A stretch of DNA of 32,350 nt, taken from contig JAIBDT010000037.1 in NCBI GenBank assembly GCA_024686085.1, positions 1-32,350 of the forward strand, given 5' to 3'. Source of the DNA: Loktanella sp. Its GTDB lineage: Bacteria; Pseudomonadota; Alphaproteobacteria; Rhodobacterales; Rhodobacteraceae. Position 1 is the stretch's first letter; every line of letters begins with the position of its first letter. This document shows positions 24,914-32,350 of this stretch, piece by piece. The notes beneath the pieces are model-generated. The model had not been told where the DNA came from and ran no database searches. It saw only the letters and a program-made list of their open reading frames with translations. A program made the translations under genes and the position numbers.

Positions 24914-26569
24914 ATGTCCGATAAAACTAGTCAGATAATCCCTGTTGCGCGTCGCAAACCCCTTGCTGACCTTTGGTCCGTGGGGGCTGCGATAATTGCG
25001 ATCATTGTTTTGCTGCCGATTTTGGCGGTGATTTGGTTCGCGTTCCACCCGACTGATAATATCTGGCCACACCTGATCAGGACAACGCTACCGCGGTACC
25101 TATCAAACACGGCAATCTTGATGGTTAGCGTCGGGCTGCTGGCTGCACTGGTTGGCACTGGGGCTGCTTGGGGCGTCGCGATGTACCAATTTCCGGGACG
25201 GCGCTGGTTACAATGGGCGCTTTTGATGCCATTGGCCGTGCCTGCATATGTCGGGGCTTACGCGTTGGTTGATTTCTTTGAATACGCGGGCCCCGTGCAA
25301 ACAGTTTTGCGTGCAACTTTGGGTTGGGAAAACGCGCAAGACTACGCATTTCCTGCAATCCGCACCAGAGGTGCTGCGATTGTGGTACTGACTGCGGCGC
25401 TCTATCCATATGTCTATATTTTGGCGCGCGCCGCATTTCGCGAGCAATCCGCAGCCAGCTATGACGTTGCGCGTGCACTGGGAGCTGGGCCGTTTGCGCG
25501 ATTTTGGCGGGTCGGCTTTCCGCTGGCGCGGCCTGCAATTGTTGCGGGCGTCGCGGTTGTGATGATGGAAACAGTCAATGATTTTGGCACAGTTGATTAT
25601 TTTGCGGTCCAAACTTTGACGACAGGGATTTTCTCTGTCTGGCTTCAAGGGGGCAACCTTGGCGGGGCGGCGCAGCTGGCGACCTGCATGCTGAGTATCA
25701 TCGTAATCCTTGTGACCCTCGAAAAACTGTCTCGGCGCAAAAGCCGGTTCTTTATGGCGGCGCGAAATGCGCGCCCCGTTGAACCCGCCCAGCTGAGCAG
25801 GGCTAAGGGATGGATGCTGACATGTCTTTGCGTTTGGCCTATCCTGATCGGGTTTGTCCTACCAATGTCAGTGCTTGCATCACACGCGTTGGATGCCAGC
25901 GAATGGAGCGCGTCAGGTCTGCACCTTGCGATCATTCGCACAGTTTTCGTGGCAGGTCTCGCCGCGATCCTAACCGTTCTGGGCGGTGTTTTCATGGTCT
26001 ATGGTGTCAGGTTAAGCGGGGCCAAACTGCCCGCGATGTTGATGCCCATAACAGCAATTGGTTACGCCGCACCGGGCGCTGTTTTGGCACTTGGCATTTT
26101 GGTGCCTTTGGCGGCATTTGATAACCAATTTGCGGACATGGTTTTGGCGCTGACCGGTTATGATCCGGGGCTTTTGTTTACAGGAACCGCCGCCGCATTG
26201 GTCTTGGCATACGTCGTGCGGTTTTTTGCTATTGCCCAAGGCACGGCAGATGCCGCCTTGGGTCGGGTTGCACCAAGTTTGCCAATGGCTGCACGGTCGC
26301 TTGGACGCTCGGCGGGCGGGACCTTGCGGGCTGTGCACCTGCCGCTTGTGAAAGGGTCCATTGGGTCGGCGCTGCTATTGGTTTTCGTGGATGCGGTCAA
26401 AGAGCTGCCCGCGACGCTTTTGTTACGACCGTTCAATTTCGAGACGCTCGCGACGCGGGTTCATGCAAAAGCATCGCTCGAAAATATTGCAGAAGCAGCT
26501 CCAGCCGCCTTGATGATTTCTCTGATTGGACTTGCGGCAGTCGCGCTTTTGGCACGCGCGAACCGGTGA
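24914..26569 (+). CDS. Iron(III)-type ABC transporter permease (FbpB/ThiP-like)
   Basis: This is a 551-residue inner-membrane permease with two homologous halves of about six helices each, the arrangement of FbpB/SfuB iron and ThiP thiamine permeases. Each half has an EAA coupling loop: DVARALGAGPFARFWRVGFPLARPA (about 195) and MAARSLGRSAGGTLRAVHLPLVKG (about 455). METVNDFGTVDYFAVQTLTTGIF is characteristic of the ferric-iron group. No binding-protein or ATPase gene is adjacent, so the partners must be encoded elsewhere. It ends 8 bases before the convergent lhgO gene. The start was chosen at the ATG giving a short polar N-terminus before helix 1. Confidence 0.9.
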   Translation: MSDKTSQIIPVARRKPLADLWSVGAAIIAIIVLLPILAVIWFAFHPTDNIWPHLIRTTLPRYLSNTAILMVSVGLLAALVGTGAAWGVAMYQFPGRRWLQWALLMPLAVPAYVGAYALVDFFEYAGPVQTVLRATLGWENAQDYAFPAIRTRGAAIVVLTAALYPYVYILARAAFREQSAASYDVARALGAGPFARFWRVGFPLARPAIVAGVAVVMMETVNDFGTVDYFAVQTLTTGIFSVWLQGGNLGGAAQLATCMLSIIVILVTLEKLSRRKSRFFMAARNARPVEPAQLSRAKGWMLTCLCVWPILIGFVLPMSVLASHALDASEWSASGLHLAIIRTVFVAGLAAILTVLGGVFMVYGVRLSGAKLPAMLMPITAIGYAAPGAVLALGILVPLAAFDNQFADMVLALTGYDPGLLFTGTAAALVLAYVVRFFAIAQGTADAALGRVAPSLPMAARSLGRSAGGTLRAVHLPLVKGSIGSALLLVFVDAVKELPATLLLRPFNFETLATRVHAKASLENIAEAAPAALMISLIGLAAVALLARANR

Positions 26570-26577
26570 TTGCCTCG

Positions 26578-27786
26578 CTATGACTGCGTGTGTGGTTCAA
26601 ACAGTGTCGTGGCGATATGTGCGGCGATAGGCACCGCAGCAGTCGCCGCAGGAGAGGGCGCATTGCCAACGTGCAAACACCTTGCAGATCGCACAAACAG
26701 AAAGTCATCAATAATGTTGCCATCTGGTGCTACCGCCTGCGCACGCACACCCGCAGGGTAGGGCGAGAGATCTTTTAATTGAACATGCGAACAGTATTTA
26801 CGAATGCGTTTCAAGTAGGCGCGTTTGGACACTGATGCTGTCAATTCAGATACAGCCGAGCCTGCATTTTGCGCCAACATACGCCAGAATCCTGCATAAC
26901 CGAACGTCTCTGAAAGGTCTTTGGCCGAAAAGTCGGTCAGCTTGTAGCCTTCGCGCTTAAACGCCAGCACCGCATTTGGGCCAACTGTAAAGCCGCCCGC
27001 GATCTTGCGCGTCAGGTGAACACCAAGAAACGGGCGCTCTGGGTCAGGGACGGGGTAAATTAAGTGCCGCACGAGGTCGTCAGGCTGGTTGAGCAGGCGG
27101 AAAAATTCGCCGCGAAACGGGACAACGCGGTAGCCCGGATCTTGGCCAAAGGTGCGGATCACGCGGTCCGATTGTAGACCCGCACAGGTCACGACACGCC
27201 CAGCATGGATCTCGCCGTGATGTGTCGTGACGGCGACGTGGGTGCTAGTTTCTCTGCCCGTGATAACCTGTTCACCATAGCGAATGATGCCACCCCGCTG
27301 CACGAACAAATTGGCCATGACAGCGGTCATCTGCTTGTAATCGGTGATACCCGTTGATGGGGAAAATAGTGCCGCTCGTCCGTTGATATGCGGCTCCATC
27401 TTGCGCAGCGCGGCCTCGTCAACATCTTGGATGTCAATACCGTTACTGCGTGCTCGCATACCAAGTGCGGACAACCGCGTCACTTCAGCATCGCTGGTCG
27501 CAACAATCAGCTTGCCGACCCTGTCGAACGGGACGCCATGCTCCGTGCAAAACGCTTCGGTTGCTTGCACACCTGCGCGGCAAAATCGTGCCTTCAAACT
27601 ACCGGGTGCATAATAGACACCCGCATGGATTACGCCCGAATTATGCCCCGACTGGTGAACGGCGGGGGTCGCTTCTTTCTCCAGCACAGTAATCTTCGCG
27701 GCACCGTCGCATGACTGCAGTTCGAGCGCGGTGGCCATACCGATAATGCCGCCGCCAACGATAAGAATATCCGTTAAATCTTTCAT
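26578..27786 (-). CDS. lhgO: L-2-hydroxyglutarate oxidase
   Basis: This FAD enzyme oxidises L-2-hydroxyglutarate to 2-oxoglutarate and passes electrons to the membrane quinone pool. The 402 residues have an N-terminal FAD-binding GxGxxG (ILIVGGGIIGMATALEL, 8-24), QSGHNSGVIHAGVYYAPGSLKARFC (46-70, the LhgO hallmark), the STGITDYKQM substrate region and VRAQAVAPDGNIIDDFLF near the C-terminus. The ATG has AAGG 8 bases upstream. It begins 13 bases after the TRAP permease gene, so it is the last gene of that operon; this suggests that the transported compound is a hydroxydicarboxylate. In E. coli lhgO (ygaF) lies in the csiD-lhgO-gabDTP operon, a different setting. Confidence 0.93.
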   Translation of the reverse strand: MKDLTDILIVGGGIIGMATALELQSCDGAAKITVLEKEATPAVHQSGHNSGVIHAGVYYAPGSLKARFCRAGVQATEAFCTEHGVPFDRVGKLIVATSDAEVTRLSALGMRARSNGIDIQDVDEAALRKMEPHINGRAALFSPSTGITDYKQMTAVMANLFVQRGGIIRYGEQVITGRETSTHVAVTTHHGEIHAGRVVTCAGLQSDRVIRTFGQDPGYRVVPFRGEFFRLLNQPDDLVRHLIYPVPDPERPFLGVHLTRKIAGGFTVGPNAVLAFKREGYKLTDFSAKDLSETFGYAGFWRMLAQNAGSAVSELTASVSKRAYLKRIRKYCSHVQLKDLSPYPAGVRAQAVAPDGNIIDDFLFVRSARCLHVGNAPSPAATAAVPIAAHIATTLFEPHTQS

Positions 27787-27799
27787 ATGTCGTGCCTTG

Positions 27800-29800
27800 C
27801 TAGATCGTTATGTCTTCTGCCACTTGTCCGGACTTGCGCCCCTGTGCCCAGTTCAAAGCCAGTATCGCGACCAAAGCGGCAGCACCTGCCGCTTCAATCA
27901 TGAAGTCAGGCCAGAACACTGCGACCACCGCCGGGACAATCAACAGGCGCAACCACATCGTGATTGGCGCAAACAGATAGCCTTCGAGACATGCCGCAAA
28001 CGCAGTTAATGCAATAATTGCCAAAAACCCGTTCCACATAACCAACGGGACTGGCCCACCAAGAATGATGCTTTGGTTGAACACCATGAACAGTGGGATC
28101 AGATACAGGCCCTTTGCGAACTTCCATGACTGAAAACTCGTCTCCATTGGTTTTGACCCCGCAATCGCAGCCCCTGCAAAGGCCGCAAGCGCCACCGGTG
28201 GGGTGACGTTACTGTCTTGTGAATACCAAAACACAACAAGGTGCGCGATCAGGATCGGGACACCAAATTCCGATGTTAGGGCAGGGCCGACCAGAATGAT
28301 CAGGACGATATAGGCGGCGGTCACAGGCAGGCCCATGCCCAGAATCAGGCTTGCCAGCAACACAAGGAATAGCGCCAGAACGATATTGCCGCCCGAGAAC
28401 GCGATCATCATTGACGAGAACTTTAGCCCAAGTCCCGTCAGACCAACCACGCCGACAATGATACCCGCAACCGCACATGCCATCGACACGGCCACGGCAT
28501 TGCGCGCGCCCAGTTCCATCGCCTCTGCCGTCAGGGACAGGCCACGCTTGCATAGTGCTGAAAACTTCTGCGCCGACGGGCCTTGCGTCGCGAAATCCCA
28601 CATTGCCCGCGCTGACGCTGCTGCGATCACGGACACGATTGCATAAAATCCGACGCGCATCGGCGAATAGCCCGCAACGAGCAGAAACACGAGCGCCACA
28701 AGCGGTAATAAAAAGTGCCATCCACCCATCATGACGTCTCGGACTTTGGGCAATTCGCTGGCAGGGAGGCCCTTCATCCCCTGCTTGACAGCTGCGATGT
28801 GCACCAACAGGTAGACCGCGCCGAAATACAAGACCGCAGGAAATATTGAGACCAGCACGATATCGACATAGGGGATTTGGGTGAACTCGGACATCAGAAA
28901 CGCGCCTGCGCCCATCAGCGGCGGCATGATCTGCCCGCCCGTGGACGCCGCCGCCTCGATCCCACCTGCTTGTGCAGGTCTGTAGCCCAGCTTTTTCATC
29001 AGCGGAATCGTAAAAGCACCCGTCGTCACTACATTGGCAATGGCAGAACCGCTGATGGACCCCATGCCGGCCGAGGCAATCACTGCCGCCTTTGCAGGGC
29101 CACCACGTTGCTTGCCTGTCGCAGCATATGCCAAATCAATAAAAAACTTCCCCGCGCCTGTGACCTCTAGGAATGCGCCAAACAGGACGAATACAAAGAT
29201 AAATGTCGCAGCGACACCCAGCGGCAGACCAAAAATACCCTCTGCCCCCAAGGTCAACTGACTGGCCAGACGTTCAAGCGTATAGCCGCGATGGTTCAGA
29301 ATACCGGGCATCCAGTCCGCAAGAAACGGCAGCTCACCACGACTGCCAGCAAAGGAATAGGCAATGAACGTGGCACCGATAATCGTCATACCCAACCCCA
29401 CCGCACGACGGGCGCCTTCAAGCACAACCAAAGCCGTGACAACGCCGACCATCACGTCAATTTGGCGAGGAAAAATCGCATTTGCGATGGCGTCAATGTT
29501 CATAGGCACCCAGGCACCGATTAAAATTGAACAAATTATTAATGCGCCATCAATTGCCCAGCCGCGTTTGCCGCGTGCGCGGTCTTGGCCGTAAACCGGG
29601 TAAATCAAGAAACAAAGAACCAGAATGAAACCAAGGTGGATTGGGCGCTGAAAGAACAATCCAAGTGGTTTGACGCCTGCTGCGTAGAGCTGGAAAAGCG
29701 ACAGCGCAATGCCGATGGCAGCAATCAACCGCAAGATATTGCGCGGTGTGGCTGTTGTTGGTTGCGGCATTGGTGGGCGTTCTGAAAGCTCTGCAGTCAT
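27800..29800 (-). CDS. TRAP transporter fused permease (DctQM-type) of the TAXI class
   Basis: This is a large integral membrane protein of about 666 residues, fusing the small (DctQ-like) and large (DctM-like) TRAP subunits as in TAXI transporters. The N-terminal quarter has about four helices (LRLIAAIGIALSLFQLYA onward), followed by the large subunit with GSISGSAIANVVTTGAFTIPLMKKLGY and IEAAASTGGQIMPPLMGAGAFLM, the conserved scoop-helix motifs. The ATG at 29800, 5 bases after the DUF1850 stop with GAGA upstream, was chosen; a TTG at 29809 would overlap that stop by four bases. Transport is sodium- or proton-driven with the TAXI binding protein encoded at 30270-31232. Confidence 0.93.
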   Translation of the reverse strand: MTAELSERPPMPQPTTATPRNILRLIAAIGIALSLFQLYAAGVKPLGLFFQRPIHLGFILVLCFLIYPVYGQDRARGKRGWAIDGALIICSILIGAWVPMNIDAIANAIFPRQIDVMVGVVTALVVLEGARRAVGLGMTIIGATFIAYSFAGSRGELPFLADWMPGILNHRGYTLERLASQLTLGAEGIFGLPLGVAATFIFVFVLFGAFLEVTGAGKFFIDLAYAATGKQRGGPAKAAVIASAGMGSISGSAIANVVTTGAFTIPLMKKLGYRPAQAGGIEAAASTGGQIMPPLMGAGAFLMSEFTQIPYVDIVLVSIFPAVLYFGAVYLLVHIAAVKQGMKGLPASELPKVRDVMMGGWHFLLPLVALVFLLVAGYSPMRVGFYAIVSVIAAASARAMWDFATQGPSAQKFSALCKRGLSLTAEAMELGARNAVAVSMACAVAGIIVGVVGLTGLGLKFSSMMIAFSGGNIVLALFLVLLASLILGMGLPVTAAYIVLIILVGPALTSEFGVPILIAHLVVFWYSQDSNVTPPVALAAFAGAAIAGSKPMETSFQSWKFAKGLYLIPLFMVFNQSIILGGPVPLVMWNGFLAIIALTAFAACLEGYLFAPITMWLRLLIVPAVVAVFWPDFMIEAAGAAALVAILALNWAQGRKSGQVAEDITI

Positions 29801-29805
29801 TTTGA

Positions 29806-30273
29806 TCAATTCTCAGTTAAGGCGATGCGGACCCGCTCACGCGGCGCAACCTTTGAAAGTGAAACTTGGGTCGCACCGATGCTGATCCGGTGATCGACAA
29901 GTCCGGCACCGGGACGAAGGACATAGGCATTATTCGGCACGGCTTCGTTAATCTCTTCGATAAAGTAGCCACCGTTCCCGTCGGAAACCTGAATGCCACG
30001 GCCCGGAATATGGTCCAATCCGGCTGCGAAGTCGGGCAGGTGGGCGCGGACAAGTACCATGCGTCCATCACGGTTCTCATAGCAGTCAGAGACCTCAAAC
30101 CCTTGCACTGAGTGGTGCCACAAAATGCACCACCCATCGCCATCGGCGACCTCAAAAGTGGCGAGTATGTCCCCTGTCTCGATGCGGGTGGCGGTTAGGG
30201 TTGCGGCCTCTGCAAAAGTGGGGACCGTGGTCAGAAGGAGGGCAGTTAGCCCTCCTTCCCAGTTTTGTGTCAC
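29806..30273 (-). CDS. DUF1850 domain-containing protein
   Basis: This is a 155-residue protein of the DUF1850 family, which is almost always encoded beside TAXI-TRAP genes; function unknown but presumably an accessory of the transporter. A signal peptide is likely at about 1-22 (WEGGLTALLLTTVPTFAEAA). The mature part has WCILWHHSVQGFEVSDCYENRDGRMVLV, the family hallmark (HSV motif), and VDHRISIG near the end. It starts with GTG overlapping the TAXI gene stop by four bases (GTGA). It should act in the periplasm. The two cysteines (in GWCILW and SDCYEN) could pair. Confidence 0.9.
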   Translation of the reverse strand: MTQNWEGGLTALLLTTVPTFAEAATLTATRIETGDILATFEVADGDGWCILWHHSVQGFEVSDCYENRDGRMVLVRAHLPDFAAGLDHIPGRGIQVSDGNGGYFIEEINEAVPNNAYVLRPGAGLVDHRISIGATQVSLSKVAPRERVRIALTEN

Positions 30274-31232
30274 GGGCGCAAAGCGTCAGGAATAGTCGCA
30301 CCTGTCTCTTCAAAATAGCGGATCGCACCGGGATGCAGCGGGATCGGTGACGCTGTCAGTGCCAGTTCGACCGTTGTCTCGTTTGCCGCAGGGTGAACCG
30401 CCTGAAGCTCTGTAATATTTTCATACATCGCACTTGCGATCGCATAGACCAGATCGTCTGACATATCGGCAGAAACGACCAATACGTTTGGCACGCCGAT
30501 CACGGTGATGTCGTCGTCAACGCCAACGTAGGTGCCACCCGTAAGTGTGGTGGTCGCAAAGACGGGGTTTGCCGCATCAGCAGCAGCCAGTTCTTCTTCG
30601 CTCAGGGCGATGATGACAATATTGTTTGTTGTTGCAAGGTTCAGGATCGACGACGTTGGCGCACCAACCGACCAGAAACCTGCGTCAATATCGCCGTTTG
30701 CCAGCGCATCTGCGGTCTCGTTAAAGTTCAGGCGCTGTTCGTCAATATCGTCATATGTGATGCCATTGGCACCCAGAATCTGCTCGGCGTTGACTTCGGT
30801 GCCCGAACCCGGTGCGCCGATGGAAATACGCTTGCCCACCATGTCTTGCAAAGACGTGATGCCGCTGCCTTCGAGTGTCACAATCTGCACCATGTTTGCA
30901 TAAGCAACACCCATCGCGCGGACCATCGGCAATTGCTGGCCTTCGAATTTACCAGTTCCCGTATAGGCTTGCTGCACAGTATCTGCCAAAGCGATCGCAA
31001 CATCTGCGTCGCCTGTCGCGATCAGACCCATGTTTTCAACAGACGCACCGGTGACTTCCGCGGTCGCCGCATAGCCTTCGACGTGGTTGTTGATAATTTC
31101 GGCCAAGCCGCCGCCCATCGGATAATAAACGCCGCCTGTTCCGCCTGTCGCAATCGAAAGTTGTTCTTGTGCAAAAGCAGGTGTCGCCGCCAAAACAAGC
31201 GTCGCTGCTGCAAATGATTTCAATAATTTCAT
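30270..31232 (-). CDS. TAXI-family TRAP transporter substrate-binding protein
   Basis: This is a periplasmic binding protein of 320 residues that delivers substrate to the TRAP permease. The signal peptide is MKLLKSFAAATLVLAATPAFA (1-21), cleaved before QEQ. The family pattern is clear: LSIATGGTGGVYYPMGGGLAEIINN (25-49), KRISIGAPGSGTEVNAEQIL (about 134-153), GFWSVGAPTSSIL and a C-terminal LHPGAIRYFEETG. The ATG follows GGGAG at 9-base spacing. It is the first gene of an operon with DUF1850, TRAP permease and lhgO. The oxidase at the operon end hints at a hydroxyglutarate-like or other C5 dicarboxylate substrate. Confidence 0.93.
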   Translation of the reverse strand: MKLLKSFAAATLVLAATPAFAQEQLSIATGGTGGVYYPMGGGLAEIINNHVEGYAATAEVTGASVENMGLIATGDADVAIALADTVQQAYTGTGKFEGQQLPMVRAMGVAYANMVQIVTLEGSGITSLQDMVGKRISIGAPGSGTEVNAEQILGANGITYDDIDEQRLNFNETADALANGDIDAGFWSVGAPTSSILNLATTNNIVIIALSEEELAAADAANPVFATTTLTGGTYVGVDDDITVIGVPNVLVVSADMSDDLVYAIASAMYENITELQAVHPAANETTVELALTASPIPLHPGAIRYFEETGATIPDALRP

Positions 31233-31267
31233 ATTGTCGTTCTCCCTAGGTGCTTCGTTCTAAAGCT

Positions 31268-31304
31268 ACCTTATGGAGAGCAATTCAATATTCCAAGAGA
31301 ATTG
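31268..31304 (-). promoter_or_regulatory. Candidate promoter and inverted repeat of the TAXI-lhgO operon
   Basis: On the minus strand TTGGAA (plus 31291-31296) and TAAGGT (plus 31268-31273) are 17 bases apart, an acceptable -35/-10 pair about 36 bases before the binding-protein start. It is overlapped by the inverted repeat CAATTC (31281-31286) and GAATTG (31299-31304), a possible operator. No regulator gene lies next to this operon in the window. Confidence 0.35.
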
Positions 31305-31519
31305 AACGGGAGGGACAGACGAAGGCACTGCGCAGGTTAGAATAGCGACGTGAAATTTTCGGAATATCGAAAGCGGCACAAAGATAGATTTTGGATATAT
31401 TTTAAATCTGTCGGTAGGGATGAGTTGATTAGGTGCTCAAGCGCGACCAAGGGACACCAGATCACAATAGTACCGATGGCTATCCAAAGCTATCGGCACA
31501 ACCAATTCATTTGGCTCAT
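31305..31519. other. Intergenic stretch between TAXI operon and IS3 remnant
   Basis: No gene is supported here. Short plus-strand open frames (for example 31350-31628) run into the IS remnant in antisense and have no recognisable protein features. AT-content is higher than in the neighbouring genes. Confidence 0.5.
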
Positions 31520-31557
31520 TGGCCTTGTCCCGCTTATGTTCCGGTCTCTCAACTCAT

Positions 31558-32144
31558 TTATGCAGCCTTTCGTTCGAAGGCCAAGGGGCTTTTACCATCC
31601 AGCGGAATGCTTGCGCCTAGGATTATAAAACCCGTTGATATACTGGAATATAGCTCCCTCTGCTTGGCGTCTTGTTTCCCATCGGTTGTGCCAGATCAGC
31701 TCAGCCTTGATTGATTTGAAGAACATTCAACCATGGAATTGTCGTAACAATGACCTTTGCCGCCCCTTGATACCTTGAAGCCGTGCTTTTTGAGACGCTT
31801 TTGATACTCGTTTGAACACGATTGCGACCCACGATCCGTATGATGAATGCAGCCGTTCGGCGGCTGTCGCAGGGCCACCGCCATGGCCAACGCCCGGATC
31901 GCCAGATCCCGCTTCATGCGGTTACTAACGGCCCAACCGATGACGCGACGAGAATACAAATCAGGGATAACGGCTAAATACAGCCAACCTTCGCCAGTCC
32001 AGATGTAGCTGATGTCTCCACGCTGTCGCTGGCTCATAGGGCGCACCCGCCAAGCACGGACCCCCGCGATGTGACCCTCATAATCCGGCAGAGAAACTCA
32101 ACGGCCCATTCTTCTTTCCAGGCGTCGATGAACGCAAATCTCAC
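31558..32144 (-). pseudogene. IS3-family transposase OrfB, frameshifted and internally deleted
   Basis: This is the catalytic half of the transposase with an rve-type integrase core. The start is a GTG at 32144 (VRFAFIDAWKEEWAVEFLCR), overlapping the orfA stop. A one-base loss follows near SRG (about 32065). Then RVRPMSQRQR joins directly to GDISYIWTGEGWLYLAV at 32019/32020; in related full-length elements about 90 residues lie between them, so roughly 275 bases were deleted. The DDE residues are still recognisable (Asp in GDISYI, Asp in HHTDRGSQ, Glu in NSMVE), but a one-base loss right after the Glu (about 31727) shifts the frame. The rest (FFKSIKAELIWHNRWETRRQ...INGFYNPRRKHSA) is readable in another frame, with a further two-base loss near 31595 before KSPLAFERKAA. 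Confidence 0.85.
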
Positions 32145-32350
32145 CGGTTTTGGCCTGCAAAGAAGATCGCCGCGTTATCGGCTACAAACGATCCACCGGA
32201 TCGTTTGCTTTACGCCTCAACTTTAACACGTCCCTCTCCTCGCGCAGCAGACGGGCTTCTTTGCGAAGCCGCGTGTTCTCCTTTTCCACGTCTTCATGCG
32301 GTCATCGCCATTGCCTCTCGGACCAATGGCGTTCCAATGACGATCATCAG
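32141..32350 (-). pseudogene. IS3-family transposase OrfA, partial and interrupted
   Basis: This is the DNA-binding/leucine-zipper partner of OrfB, partly outside the window. Readable pieces are GTPLVREAMAMT, then after a one-base loss (about 32293) DVEKENTRLRKEARLLREERDVLK, and AAIFFAGQNR followed by the stop at 32141-32143. Between DVLK and AAIFF, where these proteins normally continue directly, lie 47 extra bases containing a perfect palindrome and an in-frame stop. Confidence 0.8.
32172..32218 (-). repeat. 47-base palindrome-bearing insertion inside OrfA
   Basis: The arms CAAACGATCC (32183-32192) and GGATCGTTTG (32196-32205) are perfect inverted repeats around a 3-base loop (ACC). They sit in a stretch of about 47 bases (44 if one codon belongs to orfA) that interrupts a conserved orfA segment. 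It looks like a small palindromic repeat element rather than transposase sequence. Confidence 0.6.

Larger units (their letters stand above)
31520..32350 (-). mobile_element. Decayed IS3-family insertion sequence (right edge outside window)
   Basis: The minus strand carries the remains of an IS3-family element with the usual orfA-orfB organisation. orfB ends in FERKAA-stop at 31558, and the left boundary of the element is estimated near 31520 from the short non-coding tail expected after orfB; terminal inverted repeats were not identified. The element is inactive: orfA is shifted and interrupted, and orfB has several frameshifts and a large internal deletion. The orfA 5' part lies beyond 32350. 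Confidence 0.85.

Noticed and set aside
31350..31714. Plus-strand small genes between the TAXI operon and the IS remnant
   Set aside because: They partly run antisense to orfB, lack ribosome binding sites and have no recognisable sequence.

Overview
The window looks like chromosomal DNA of a marine alphaproteobacterium in the Rhodobacterales (Roseobacter group). This rests on gene content and order: clpP-clpX, then an NDUFA12-like complex I subunit, a DUF2155 protein, aat and accC-accB; a ScfR-type XRE regulator; a GapR (DUF2312) protein; TAXI-TRAP genes with DUF1850; and an RTX protein with the N-terminus typical of roseobacters. No tRNA, rRNA or CRISPR array was recognised.

Layout. 1-3501 (minus): a large RTX calcium-binding repeat protein gene, running off the left edge and broken by two single-base frameshifts. 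3502-4159: non-coding. 4160-7425 (plus): clpP, clpX, a RidA-family gene, an NDUFA12 homologue and a DUF2155 secreted protein. 7389-9977 (minus): aat, then accC and accB (transcribed accB to accC) with a clear terminator. 10118-15695 (minus): a small hypothetical gene and a five-gene branched-chain-amino-acid-type ABC importer (binding protein, livH, livM, livG, livF), with a strong hairpin after the binding-protein gene. 15916-21611 (plus): a ScfR/XRE regulator divergent from the importer, then a tightly packed set of single-domain response regulator, small membrane protein, transporter-fused histidine kinase and orphan FliM/FliN-like protein. 21608-23537: a sulfide/persulfide response locus with a BigR/SqrR-type ArsR repressor, two half-size YeeE/YedE proteins, a Blh-type (TIGR01244) domain protein and a small membrane protein. 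23654-26569: gapR, a sulfotransferase-like unknown and an orphan iron-type ABC permease. 26578-31232 (minus): a TAXI-TRAP operon ending in L-2-hydroxyglutarate oxidase. About 31520-32350: a decayed IS3-family element running off the right edge.

How the genes may work together. The most unusual unit is 17300-21611, where a kinase fused to a sodium-solute-symporter-like sensor is packed with a response regulator that has no output domain, and is followed by a flagellar switch-like protein outside any flagellar cluster. This suggests an unusual CheY-to-FliM-like output. A second suggestion is that the TAXI-TRAP importer feeds hydroxyglutarate (or a related C5 dicarboxylate) to the oxidase encoded 13 bases downstream. 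A third is that the BigR/SqrR-like repressor controls two sites sharing ATT-N10-AAT geometry, one beside its own gene and one in front of the small membrane protein gene. All three are inferences from sequence and context.
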